Below are positions 46,401 to 57,183 of a stretch of 64,000 nucleotides of DNA, piece by piece (position 1 is the first letter of the stretch; each line of letters opens with the position of its first letter). The stretch spans positions 2,969,501 to 3,033,500 of the forward strand of contig CATNEN010000012.1 in NCBI GenBank assembly GCA_950097015.1, written 5' to 3'. Under the pieces are notes generated by a model. The model was not told the origin of the DNA, made no database searches, and saw nothing but the letters and a program-made list of their open reading frames with translations. The position numbers and the translations under genes were made by a program. The stretch is from Macrostomum hystrix. Its lineage: Eukaryota > Platyhelminthes > Macrostomidae.

Positions 46401-49400
46401 TAAGCAGTTGAAGGACTGTCAGGTGAAGTGGCAGATAAGCAGTTGAAGGACTGGCAGGTGAAGTGGCAGATAAGCAGTTGAAGGACTGGCAGGTGAAGTG
46501 GCAGATAAGCAGTTGAAGGACTGGCAGGTGAAGTGGCAGATAAGCAGTTGAAGGACTGGCAGGTGAAGTGGCAGATAAGCAGTTGAAGGACTGGCAGGTG
46601 AAGTGGCAGATAAGCAGTTGAAGGACTGGCAGGTGAAGTGGCAGATAGGGAGTGAAAGTGACTAGGCAAACTGAACTTACTTGGACAGCTCCTCAGTAGT
46701 GAGCACATTGGGATAAGCCTCCTCAATGGTGCGCATCAGTTGCTCCTGAACTCTAACCTCCAACGGCCTTGTGTCCCGTTCTGTGAATGATTTAAACCAA
46801 GAAACTTTTACTTAGTTTAATCGTTCACGCTTAATGCTTCAGGACTAAAGCGAGTTTATTGTTAACGACACGGATCAGGAAAAAGTAGTCTCACTAACAA
46901 CTATGCATCTCGTCAGCAAGGCATTACAAGAGTTCATTTATATAAAACTTAAAACCAAGCTGACAGTTGCCGCTCACTGCTGATTATCTAGCTGACAATT
47001 ATGGTTCACTGCTGGTTATCTAGCTGACAATTGTGGTTCACTGCTGGTTATCTAGCTGACAACTGTGACTCACTGCTGATTATCTAGCTGACAACTGTGA
47101 CTCACTGCTGGTTATCTAGCTGACAACTGTGACTCACTGCTGATTATCTAGCTGACAATTATGGTTCACTGCTGGTTATCTAGCTGACAATTGTGGTTCA
47201 CTGCTGGTTATCTAGCTGACAACTGTGACTCACTGCTGATTATCTAGCTGACAACTGTGACTCACTGCTGGTTATCTAGCTGACAACTGTGACTCACTGC
47301 TGATTATCTAGCTGACAATTATGGTTCACTGCTGGTTATCTAGCTGACAATTGTGGTTCACTGCTGGTTATCTAGCTGACAACTGTGACTCACTGCTGAT
47401 TATCTAGCTGACAACTGTGACTCACTGCTGGTTATCTAGCTGACAACTGTGACTCACTGCTGATTATCTAGCTGACAATTATGGTTCACTGCTGGTTATC
47501 TAGCTGACAATTGTGGTTCACTGCTGGTTATCTAGCTGACAACTGTGACTCACTGCTGATTATCTAGCTGACAACTGTGACTCACTGCTGATTATCTAGC
47601 TGACAGCTGCGGCTCACTGCTGATTTGTTAACAGCAATTGTTCAAACTTTTCTAACACAGATCTAGATCTTATTTCATTAAAACGGATAGACAGCAAATA
47701 AATTGAGCAGAAAACTAACAAAAAATACAACAAAATTCTGCACCGAAACAAAGCGGTCAAAAATATACTGGCAACATATAGCAGCAATAAAATAGCAAGC
47801 CAGGCACCAAAACTGCTAAAAGGCGATAAAAGGCATTCAAAAGGAACAGTAATACATACAAACAAAACGATAAATGGATAGCGACCTTTTATAAAAATTC
47901 TTGAGTCTTACCAGAAAATGGCACGTCTAAAATGGTGACAGGAAAGCATTAAAATATCAACGATTAATAGAATGCGCTCTCATGGCTACTTTCGGTGAAG
48001 TGAAGTAGAGAGACGAGAAAGGTGATAGAAAAGGAAACTGCTGAAACAGTGCCTGCTCAACCTGAGGATCTGGGAGAGCGACTATTCAACCTAAGGATCT
48101 GGGAGAGTGGCTGTTCAAGCTGAGGATCTGGGAGAGTGGCTGTTCAAGCTGAGGATCTGGGAGAGCGGCTGTTCAAGCTGAGGATCTGGGAGAGTGGCTG
48201 TTCAAGCTGAAGATCTGGGAGAGTGCCTGCTCAACCTGAGGATCTAGGAGAGCGGCTATACAACCTGAGGATCTGGAAGAGTGCCTGCTCAACCTGAGGA
48301 TCTGGGAGATTGGCTATTCAACCTGAGGATCTGGGAGATTGGCTATTCAACCTGAGGATCTGGGAGATTGGCTATTCAACCTGAGGATCTGGGAGATTGG
48401 CTATTCAACCTGAGGATCAGGGAAAGTGGCTGTTCAACCTGAGGATCTGGGAGAGTGGCTGTTCAACCTGAGGATCTGGGAGATTGGCTATTCAACCAGA
48501 GGATCTGGGAGAGTGGCTGTTCAACCTGAGGATCTGGGAGATTGGCTATTCAACCTGAGGATCTGGGAGATTGGCTATTCAACCTGAGGATCTGGGAGAT
48601 TGGCTATTCAACCTGAGGATCAGGGAAAGTGGCTGTTCAACCTGAGGATCTGGGAGAGTGGCTGTTCAACCTGAGGATCTGGGAGATTGGCTATTCAACC
48701 TGAGGATCTGGGAGAGTGGCTGTTAAGCCTGAGGATCTGGGAGAGTGGCTGCTCAAACTGAGGATCTGGGACAGTGCCTGCTCAACCATAGGATCTGGGA
48801 GAGTGGCTGCTCAACCTGAGGATCTGGGAGATTGGCTATTAAACCTGAGGATCAGCGAGAGTGGCTGTTCAACCTGAGGATCTGGGAGAGTGGCTGTTCA
48901 ACCTGAGGATCTGGGAGAGTGGCTGTTTAAGCTGAGGATCTGGGAGAGTGGCTGTTCAAGCTGAGGATCTGGGAGAGTGCCTGCTCAACCTGAGGATCTG
49001 GGAGAGCGGCTATACAACCTGAGGATCTGGGAGAGTGCCTGCTCAACCTGAGGATCTGGGAGATTGGCTATTCAACCTGAGGATCTGGGAGATTGGCTAT
49101 TCAACCTGAGGATCTGGGAGATTGGCTATTCAACCTGAGGATCTGGGAGAGTGGCTGTACAACCTGAGGATCTGGGAGAGTGGCTGTTAAGCCTGAGGAT
49201 CTGGGAGAGTGGCTGCTCAAACTGAGGATCTGGGACAGTGCCTGCTCAACCAGAGGATCTGGGAGAGTGGCTGCTCAACCTGAGGATCTGGGAGATTGGC
49301 TATTAAACCTGAGGATCAGGGAGAGTGGCTGTTCAACCTGAGGATCTGGGAGAGTGGCTGTTCAAGCTGAGGATCTGGGAGAGTGGCTGTTCAAGCTGAG

Positions 49401-51919
49401 GATCTGGGAGAGTGGCTATTCAACCTGAGGATCTGGGAGATTGGCTATTCAACCTGAGGATCTGGGAGATTGGCTATTCAACCTGAGGATCTGGGAGATT
49501 GGCTATTCAACCTGAGGATCTGGGAGAGTGGCTGTACAACCTGAGGATCTGGGAGAGTGGCTGTTAAGCCTGAGGATCTGGGAGAGTGGCTGCTCAAACT
49601 GAGGATCTGGGACAGTGCCTGCTCAACCTGAGGATCTAGGAGAGTGGCTGTTCAACCTGAGGATCTGGGAGAGTGGCTGTACAACCTGAGGATCTGGGAG
49701 AGTGGCTGCTCAACCTGAGGATCTGGGAGAGTGGCTGCTCAACCTGAGGATCTGGGAGAGTGGCTGTACAACCTGAGGATCTGGGAGAGTGGCTGTACAG
49801 CCTGAGGATCTGGGAGAGTGGCTGCTCAACTTGAGGATCTGGGAGAGTGGCGGTACAACCTGAGGATCTTTGAGAGTGGCGGTACAACCTGAGGATCTGG
49901 GAGAGTGGCTGCTCAACCTGAGGATCTGGGAGAGTGGCTGTACAACCTGAGGATCTTTGAGAGTGGCTGTACAACCTGAGGATCTTTGAGAGTGGCTGTA
50001 CAACCTGAGGATCTTTGAGAGTGGCTGTACAACCTGAGGATCTGGGAGAGTGGCTGTACAGCCTGAGAATGTGGGCACCTATAGCGTATTATATTATATA
50101 GAACTTGGTTGATCAAATTAATATATTAAGCAAATATATCGAGGTAAATTGATGAATCGCAGCCGTGAAAAACCTAGCAAGGTTAGTTAAGTACATAAAA
50201 TAGCGGAGCTCACCTTCCATGCCTTCGATGACAGCCTCGCTCTTGTCCAATGGAATCACGTCCAGATGAATGCGCGAGACGTTATTGTACTTTTCTAGCA
50301 GCATGAGGCGCATGACCCGCTTAATAAAGCTAGCATAGTCCTTGGGCACATGGCCAGGCGTGATCAGGTCGTTGAAGAACATGAAGGATGTTTGCACTAG
50401 GAAGCTGGTGACCTTCTTTTGAAGAGACGGAACAAACCAGAAGTGCAACTTGCGGTTTTCCTGTAAAACGCAGTAAATATTTTGCCCATTTAAATTCTTC
50501 CTATAAAACATAAGGAATTGAATTGATAATGGTCAGCCACTTACCGCTCGCACATCCTTAGTGTCCTGATTAACCACGAAGCACTTGTACGTGATTTCAG
50601 ATTCCGAATCGGCCAACGGTGTGTAAGCACCCTCTGCGCAGATTGTGGATAGGCTAAGTAAGTGAACTTCTGTTTCTACTTGCACCCAGCGAATTTTTAT
50701 ATAACATAGACCGAGAATATGAGTGCAGAATGCTAGCTTAAAATTCAGCAGACAGTTTTTTTGCCAATGCGGAGTACAGTTGATTAATATTTCATTTTGC
50801 TTTCGACAAATACATAGTCATTTCGATCGCTCTGCAGGATTTGCAGGAAAGAGAGAGAAAGACTAAACAGACACGTCAGACGCATAAGAGCACCCGAATT
50901 CAGAATACTAAGGGCGGCATGCACAAGCGAGCATAATAGCAACCCTAAACTGGATTTGGATGGGTTAGCATCCATAAAGGCCAAGTGGCACTAATCTACC
51001 CACGATAAGTCTGTTCAAAACCAACCAATCGACTGGACCAAATGTTTGTCGCTATGCACAAAAAATCCACTGTAAGCCTGAGAAACCTGCGAACAAAAAT
51101 AATAACTTGTGGGCAACAGCACATTATTTGGTCACACTAGACCCTAAGCCAGCGAGGTGGCAATTCTGAACGTTCCGCTGACTCCTGAATGCAGACACCA
51201 CAGATACTGTACGCAGGCACACTCTCACACAGGGTGTGCACATCTGTCCTGACTTTCTCCTCATCGTCAGGTGTTAATCATTTAGTGACAGTAGACCGCA
51301 GCCAGCAAGGAGGCAATTCTGCCCATTTTGCTGACCCCTGAGCACACAAGCACACGGATACTGTACGCAGGCAATTGCTCACATAGGTGTGTACATCTTC
51401 TCTGACTTTCTCATTGTTAGACAGTATAAACTTTCACTATTCTTTGGAGGTAAGCACTCAAGGGCGTGAACAGCACGACAAGTACTCAAGCCGTCTCTCC
51501 ACGGCTGCGTCACTAATGAATGTGGCCTCACTGCGGAACCGAGCTTAGGGACATTGCTGCGAGAGGTGAACACATTAGACCACTCTGCCACTCACCCCCA
51601 TCGTCAGGGGTTGGTTAAGGCAGAAGACATTGTCAAAGAAAAGACAGAAAATGTCTAATGTAAGCCTGAGAATAAAAATATTTGAGAAGATGTCCACTTA
51701 AAGGTCTATATAAAATCTTGATAATCTCCATATAAAAAGAACAATATACTTACTATCATCAACAATGGCCTTGTAAACAACAATGCCAACATTGACACCA
51801 GTGGCAATGTGGGCCACCTGGTTGGTGTCAATATTATCCTTGGAGCTGCGCACACACTCCATTGTTGTCATTTGGCCACGCCTAATTGGCGTCATAACAA
51901 TCACCCAGTCTGACTCCAT
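43448..51919 (-). CDS. Winged-helix plus nucleoside-phosphorylase-domain protein, 595 aa, eight exons
   Basis: Exons in transcript order: 51932-51754 (ATG at 51919), 50633-50545, 50460-50214, 47926-47912, 46780-46681, 45844-45391, 44837-44544, 43870-43448. All joins are GT..AG and the summed length is exactly 596 codons. Residues 1-170 are an unassigned domain. Residues about 175-245 look like a winged helix (VQEQLMRTIEEAYPNV, LSKVIRQDEKLVVRILDQML). Residues about 285-590 are a PNP/UDP-phosphorylase fold: PTVAIITNLMCEKRAVDAM, the Gly-rich LLVGVCGSV, LGDIIVASP, then YDTEFDQVLESI and VVRGCADYHDG, where the conserved late Asp is kept. Similar winged-helix/phosphorylase proteins are known in invertebrates with no settled substrate. 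An acceptor at 51933-51935 implies a 5' UTR intron or trans-splicing. Confidence 0.82.
43890..44440. repeat. 32-bp array in the last intron of the phosphorylase-like gene
   Basis: Units based on GATTTCTAAGAAATTAGATT plus TCAAAGGAAGTT. Homogeneous at 43960-44170 and decaying into diverged units on the right. Confidence 0.9.
44905..45353 (-). repeat. Array of tRNA T-arm (B-box) units derived from a SINE head
   Basis: On the minus strand, 45353-45290 reads as a SINE family 2 head (TTGTAGTCCAGTGGTTAAAA, then GGTCGGGAGATCGAATCCC). From there the T-arm alone repeats about 17 times as 23- and 24-bp units (GGTCGGGAGTTCGAATCCC) in a 47-bp dimer pattern down to 44905. The array fills the intron 44838-45390. 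Confidence 0.88.
45900..46655. repeat. 35-bp array in intron 5 of the phosphorylase-like gene
   Basis: GGACTGGCAGGTGAAGTGGC plus AGATAAGCAGTTGAA, about 21 units, with a recurring ATTTAAAAG variant every third unit in the left half. Confidence 0.95.
46975..47622. repeat. 32-bp array with 160-bp higher-order repeat
   Basis: Units of GCTGACAACTGTGACTCACT plus GCTGATTATCTA. The variant GCTGACAATTATGG recurs at 46991, 47151, 47311 and 47471, exactly five units apart. It lies in intron 4 of the phosphorylase-like gene. Confidence 0.95.
47912..47926 (-). CDS. 15-nt microexon (five codons) of the phosphorylase-like gene
   Basis: The stretch is preceded by TTTTAG and followed by GTAAGAC. It enters in phase 1 and leaves in phase 1, encoding DVPFS between exons 3 and 5. 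Exon 3 can also join exon 5 directly without changing frame, so this could be an optional cassette. Both flanking introns are large and filled with different tandem arrays. Confidence 0.6.
48055..50075. repeat. 2-kb 29-bp array, same unit as at 40860-41280
   Basis: About 70 units of GGCTGTTCAACCTGAGGATC plus TGGGAGAGT with ATTGGCTATTC, GGCTGTAC and CTTTGAGAG variants, and block duplications of about 0.4 kb. It lies in intron 3 of the phosphorylase-like gene, antisense to that gene. Confidence 0.96.
51118..51602 (-). mobile_element. SINE family 1, copy 4, with duplicated 3' body
   Basis: The tRNA-like head is near 51600. The family body occurs twice: 51278-51430 and again 51120-51270, each with the CTGACTCCTGA/CACTAGACC-type landmarks. 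It lies in intron 1 of the phosphorylase-like gene, in the same orientation as the gene, and is more diverged than copies 1-3. Confidence 0.8.
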
Positions 51920-51962
51920 GCTGATATTATGGCTGCAATGCATATTAAAAGTAAACATTTTA

Positions 51963-52652
51963 GGAAGTGCTTATTCCCACGGTCCCGTGCCGATAATTTT
52001 AATTTTATCCACACGGATCCGTGCCGATAATTTTCTGCTTATCCACACGGCAGCTTATATGAATGGTTTCCGCGCATTTCGGTGCCTGTGCTTTTCGGTG
52101 CCGAGCGTTTCGGTGCCCGGTCTTGCTTTTCGGTCCCCATCCAATTTTGCATTGTCAGTCAGTAAAGCGCTTTATAACTGATGATAAACAATACTTAAAT
52201 ACAAATTGTGGCTAATATGCCTGTCCTTGCGCGTTTATTATCCTTTGTTTTTTTCTACCGTTTGAAAGCTTACGTTTCTGAGAAACACTGCTAAAATGTA
52301 ATTTGCTCCATTGCCTTTTGAATGTACACAACGCAAAGTCGACAAATCGACAATCTGACATTAATGTTGGTTAATGAATGTGTAGGTCGAAATGTAGAAC
52401 ACAGTCGTAACACACTGGCAACTTTGTCGATCTATTGGCTCGAGGGTTCAACAAAACGTTCAAACCCGAAAGGGCTTTGTTTCAAAAAAACAGAACCGTG
52501 TGGATAAAATTGAAATTAACGGCACGGCATATATAAAGAGTTGTAGACCTATTCATACAAGCTGCCGTGTGGATAAGCAGAAAATTATCGGCACGGATCC
52601 GTGTGGATAAAATTAAAATTATCGGCACGGGACCGTGGGAATAAGCTCTGCC
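51963..52652. mobile_element. MITE family A, copy 1 (690 bp, 9-bp TSD)
   Basis: AACATTTTA flanks it exactly (51954-51962 and 52653-52661). The ends are inverted repeats of about 100 bp (GCTTATTCCCACGGTCCCGT against its complement), with internal GGCACGGATCCGTG palindromes. A 9-bp TSD with long terminal inverted repeats is typical of Mutator-like elements. There is no transposase frame. Confidence 0.9.
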
Positions 52653-53531
52653 AACATTTTAACAAAAATTTAAATATAATTATTTTTATTGTTCTTTTCT
52701 ATTTTTAAACACTTTTTTGCTTGTTCATGCACATGCTTTGTAATATTATATATTGTTTAAACAAAAACTTTTTACCATATGAATGATACCAAGGATTATA
52801 TATACATAAAAGACATGACTTGTATAAATTAAAGATTATTACATTTGTATTACATTTGTATAAACTAAGAATTTTACTGTTTATTTAATAATGTCAGCAT
52901 TGACCAGATTTACAAATTGAGCATATTAAAGATTCAAAGCAATAAACTCAAGATTAGGCCTACTTAATTGCCTGAAAAATTAAGCCATTGGATTAAGACC
53001 TATGTGATCAAGCTTGTAGAAAAAAAAACCTTTTTTGCTAATTATGCTCATTTTTTATTTTTTTATTTATTGATAAAACTTTGAAAGGTTTTGAGTATAG
53101 ATGCATTAGCACTAACCAGTCTAAACTAAACAATTTACTCATTAGTACATGCTCAACTGTTTCATTGCTTACAAGAAGATTAAAGTTTTATTTAAAGAAC
53201 CCTTAAATATTCTGTCTATTAAGTAATATTCAACTTTAGAAATACTGAAAATTCTAGCAGCAAATTAATATCTGCTTGCCTCATTCTAATCTGGCCTAAC
53301 CTGGCCACTACAGTTCAAATCTAAGCAAAGGAATAGGAATTCACTTAAAAAGCCTTAGAATAGAAGGAAAATGTTTCAATTTAAGGCCCTAAATTAAATT
53401 GTAATATTTAAAGTTGGTAACAGCCCATCTCAGTAAAATGTTACCGAAAATATAGAAACACTTATTCAGAATAAAACTTTGGTGTAAGTCCAACTAACAA
53501 TTAACAAATGATATGTTATATATGATATGTA
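52653..53531. other. Unique AT-rich sequence
   Basis: No gene or repeat recognised. The tract lies upstream of the phosphorylase-like gene and could hold its promoter. Confidence 0.4.
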
Positions 53532-54489
53532 GGTACCTGGACACTTCGTCATCTTACAACTTTGTCATCCAGATTACGATCTGTCCAATATCTGAGAGGG
53601 TGGATGACAAAGAGACTTAGACTTGCACAGACACTTCGTCATCCATAAAACAAAAGTTTTCAAAGTTATAACAGAACCACCCCTCCTCACATCGTGTTGG
53701 CACCTATCTTTCAACTCTTATATTGAAATCAGTTCTGACACCTCTTTTTGACAATTTAGAGTGTGAAGTGTGATCACACCACTGCCCCACCACGGTCCCA
53801 GGTCATTTCGGTGACAGTCATTTCAGTGACAACTCAAGTCATTTCAGTGACACACTTGGTCAGATTGGTGACAACTATTTTTGCAACTAAATATGCTAAA
53901 AACTGCCTTCCATTTTAACTATGCACACATATAAAATATTAATTTAATAATGCTATAAGTATTAATAAGAAGCTGCATCGCTCTGATTAAGTCTGGGTTT
54001 TACTTTAAATGAGTTAAATTATTAAATTATTTAATGAGTGGTCAATAGTTTTAATAGTTATTCGTTCCTAATTAAATGTGTATAATAATTATTTTTCTAG
54101 TTTTGGATTGACAAGGCGAGTGCAGGCTTTAAGCAGCTGCTGGATCGTGGAAGGCAGTTTTCTCAGCATATGTAGGTGCAAAAATAGTTGTCACCGAACT
54201 GACCAATTCTGTCACCGAAATGACTGTCACCGAAATGTCTTGTCACCGAAATGACTGTCACCGAAATGTCTTGTCACCGAACTGACCTGGGACCCCCCAC
54301 CACCCCACACTCACTTTATTGATGACAAACTTGATTGCTTGTTATTAGTAGATGACGAACTGACAAAACTTTAAAGCATGCCAATTGGCTAGATGACGAA
54401 GTGTCCTACCTTCCAAGTGGATGACGAAGTTGTAAGATGACGAAGTTGTAAGATGACGAAGTTGTAAGATGACGAAGTGTTTAGGATCC
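53532..54489. mobile_element. MITE family B, copy 1, interrupted by another MITE (8-bp TSD)
   Basis: GATATGTA flanks it at 53524-53531 and 54490-54497. The ends share ACACTTCGTCATC after a GGTACC or GGATCC start, and the right end has extra tandem GATGACGAAGTTGTAA units. An 8-bp TSD fits hAT-type transposition. The inner element at 53794-54294 sits between its halves. Confidence 0.85.
53794..54294. mobile_element. MITE family C nested in family B (501 bp, 9-bp TSD)
   Basis: CCCCACCAC occurs exactly at 53785-53793 and 54295-54303. The termini are GGTCCCAGGTCA inverted repeats followed by several GTCACCGAAATGAC sub-repeats on each side. The AT-rich middle has no coding capacity. Confidence 0.92.
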
Positions 54490-55527
54490 GATATGTATAT
54501 ATATGAATATACTAACAGTCTAGAAAGTATGACGATAAACCACTAGGTCACTTATTTTAAATGCCAAGAAGCAGAACTCCCGAATAAATATACCGATATA
54601 CTGTAAGCTCCACGAAATCAAAATCCATTACAAACACGGAAGAATATATCTAACAATTTTTAATTTTACCGAATACATGAATACCGAAAATGTGCATTTC
54701 TGTGAATGAATCAATGCATGCATTTAAATAACAACAAATAGTTTTTTATGGCCCATGGTTTTAATTTAAAACTTAAACAGTTTATTTATAAAAAGATAGT
54801 TTAAAATACTTTAAACAGTGACATAAAAATGCTTTTTTAGAATACGGCAGTCTATTTCGTTTCAAAACACTGGTCTGGAGTTGACCAGGCCCTCTCGCGG
54901 CAGGTTATAATTAAATGCAATAATGACGTATTAGTGCTCAGATTGATTATAAATAGAAGCTTACGCAATTATTTTTCTTTCACATCATAGAAACGAAAAT
55001 TGCGGCCTGTAAAGGTAGTAAAGCTTGAGTTTTACCTAGATCTAAGTTCAAACCTACACAAAATGACAAAAACTGTTTTTGTACACCTGAAATATGATCT
55101 TGGATCAAACTTATATCTAAGTTATAGTTAAGCCCTAATATCTTACGAAAGCTTTAGGCCTAGCTAGCTATAGTAGACAGTCCCGTCTCCTTTTCCTGAG
55201 AGTGAGACTAGTACACTACCTAACAGCTGCTATTTTTGTCAAGTATAAGTATAAGTGCCTTATTTAAAATAGTAATAGCTCCATAGTCATTAAATTTCAT
55301 TGACAAAGCCATGTAGCTCATCAGTTTCTTTATTGTTTGCTTATTATTTTTTGTAGCCAGAAGCCAGCTATCAGTCAAAATATTGCTTTGTTTTTTTGTA
55401 GCTTAGTAGGCCTAATATAGACATTTAATTTAGTTCCTTGTTCATTTCAAACATTGTAAAACTGAAAACTTTGGCTTTATAGTTTGAATAGCTCTTATAC
55501 AAAATTTTAAAAGGCTTTTTTATTAAT
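54490..55527. other. Unique AT-rich intergenic sequence
   Basis: I see no gene, RNA or tandem array here. Confidence 0.5.
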
Positions 55528-56222
55528 GGCAGGGCTTATTCCCACGGTCCAGTGCCAATAATTTCAATTTTATCCACATGGATCTGTGCTGATAATTTTC
55601 TTATCCACATCCACTGCTTATCCACACAACAGCTTGTATGAATAGGTCTAAAACTCTTTATATAGGGCCTAAATATGCTGTGCCATTAATTTTAATTTTA
55701 TCCACTTGGTTCTGTTCTTTGAAATGAGGCCCTTTCAGGTTTGAACATTTTGTTGAACCCTCAAGCCAATAGATCAACAAAGTTGCCAGTGTGTTACGAC
55801 AATATTCTACATTTCAACCTACACATTCATTAACTGACATTAACGTCATCCTTTTAATTATTGTAATAACAACTTACTAAATCTTTTGTCATCGTTATAT
55901 GTTTTCATTTGAATTGTATTGACTTACAACAAAGTAAGAAATCTATCAAAGAAAATTATGTGAGTCAACCAGCATAATTCTAGTCAGCACCAAACTTGTC
56001 ACACATTATACATCATTGTTATTCTTTATACTATGCATTGATAGTGTACACTATACACTATTCTCTGAAGCAAAAGCCTTTTGCTCAGAGAAGAATAGGT
56101 AGGGACTTGTAAGTATACCTATTCATATAAGCTGCTGTGTGGATAAGCAGAAAATTATCGGCACGGATCCATATGGATAAAATTGAAATTATCGGCATGG
56201 GACTGTGGGAATAAGCACTTCC
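55528..56222. mobile_element. MITE family A, copy 2 (695 bp, 9-bp TSD, opposite orientation)
   Basis: TTTATTAAT flanks it exactly at 55519-55527 and 56223-56231. Its left half matches the complement of copy 1's right half, including the segment around ACACACTGGCAACTTTGT. It is more diverged than copy 1. Confidence 0.9.
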
Positions 56223-56293
56223 TTTATTAATAGGTCCTATTTACAAGCAATCTATATTAATGCATTTGCTAGGCACTTGTACATGAATATAAG

Positions 56294-57053
56294 GGATCCT
56301 AGACACTTTATCATCTTAATCATAATAATAATTGATTACACATGCCCCAATTGGATCAGATATGCAACCAACAGCACAGCCGCAGCTAATGTGCAGGGCA
56401 TCTGAAGGCTGTGTACAGCTGTTCAGTCCATGGACTGGGGGGACACCACATACCCTCAATTATCCCAGCTGATGCTGGTACCCATTTAATGGCTGGGTGA
56501 ACTGAAGCAATGCAAAGTTAAGTGTCTTGCTAAAGGACACAAATAGTTCTAGTAGAGTTGGGAATCGAACCCCCGACCTTCAAGTTGTGAGTCCGACGCT
56601 CTAACCACTAGGCTACAACCTCTTAGAATCATCTTACAACTTCATCATCCACTTTGAATGTAGGATACTTCATCATCTAGCCAATCAGCATGCTTTAAAG
56701 TTTGGTCAGTTTGTCATCTACTAATAACAAGCATTGTAGTCTATAGACTCAATTAACAGATGCTTCTGTGTACATGTACAAGTATATGTCAAAATGAAGC
56801 TGAAGTGAGACTGTCCCCTCCTCCTTTCTCATTCTAGACTTGGGACCAGACAATGGCAGAGTTCCGACCACAAAGTTGAAAGATAGGTGCCAACACAATG
56901 TGGGGAGGGGTGTTTCTGTTCTAACTTTGAAAACTTTTATTTTATAGATGACGAAGTATCCACAAGTCTAAGTCACTTCGTCATCTACCCTCTGAGATAT
57001 TGGATAGATGTCATCTTAATGACAAAGTTGTAAGATGACAGTGTCCAGGGACC
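56294..57053. mobile_element. MITE family B, copy 2, interrupted by a SINE
   Basis: The ends GGATCCTAGACACTTTATCATC-like (left) and its complement near 57040-57053 match family B. The interior matches copy 1 in reverse (GCATGCTTTAAAGTTT, GTTGGCACCTATC complement). The flanks AATATAAG and AAATATAG are an imperfect duplication. A SINE occupies 56325-56622. Confidence 0.8.
56325..56622 (-). mobile_element. SINE family 2 copy with a complete tRNA-like head
   Basis: On the minus strand the head reads GTTGTAGCCTAGTGGTTAGA, a CTCACAA anticodon-loop-like stretch and GGGGGTTCGATTCCC; the loop would give anticodon CAC, as in tRNA-Val. The body includes AGTGTCTTGC, GGACACAA-type hairpin sequence and TTCAGTTCACCCAGCC, and the tail is ATTATTATTATG. 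CATCTTAATC and TTAGAATCATC at its edges are remnants of a TSD in the host MITE. Confidence 0.88.
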
Positions 57054-57147
57054 AAATATAGCATGTATTAGAGATAAAACAAATATTCAGTAAAATTGGT
57101 GCAAAAGTTTATTCTAATAACATCACAAAATGGTGCATGTTGGACAA

Positions 57148-57183
57148 TAGTAGTAGTAGTAGTAGTAGTAATAGTAGTAGTAG
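57148..57183. repeat. (TAG)n microsatellite
   Basis: About 12 TAG triplets with one interruption. Confidence 0.95.

Noticed and set aside
47614-47865. 83-codon hydrophobic frame on the minus strand with two possible membrane segments
   Set aside because: It lies in the intron after the microexon, is T-rich by composition, and cannot be joined in frame to the neighbouring exons.
2745-50075. CRISPR-like arrays
   Set aside because: The repeats are contiguous or nearly identical units without unique spacers, in a eukaryotic genome with spliced genes.
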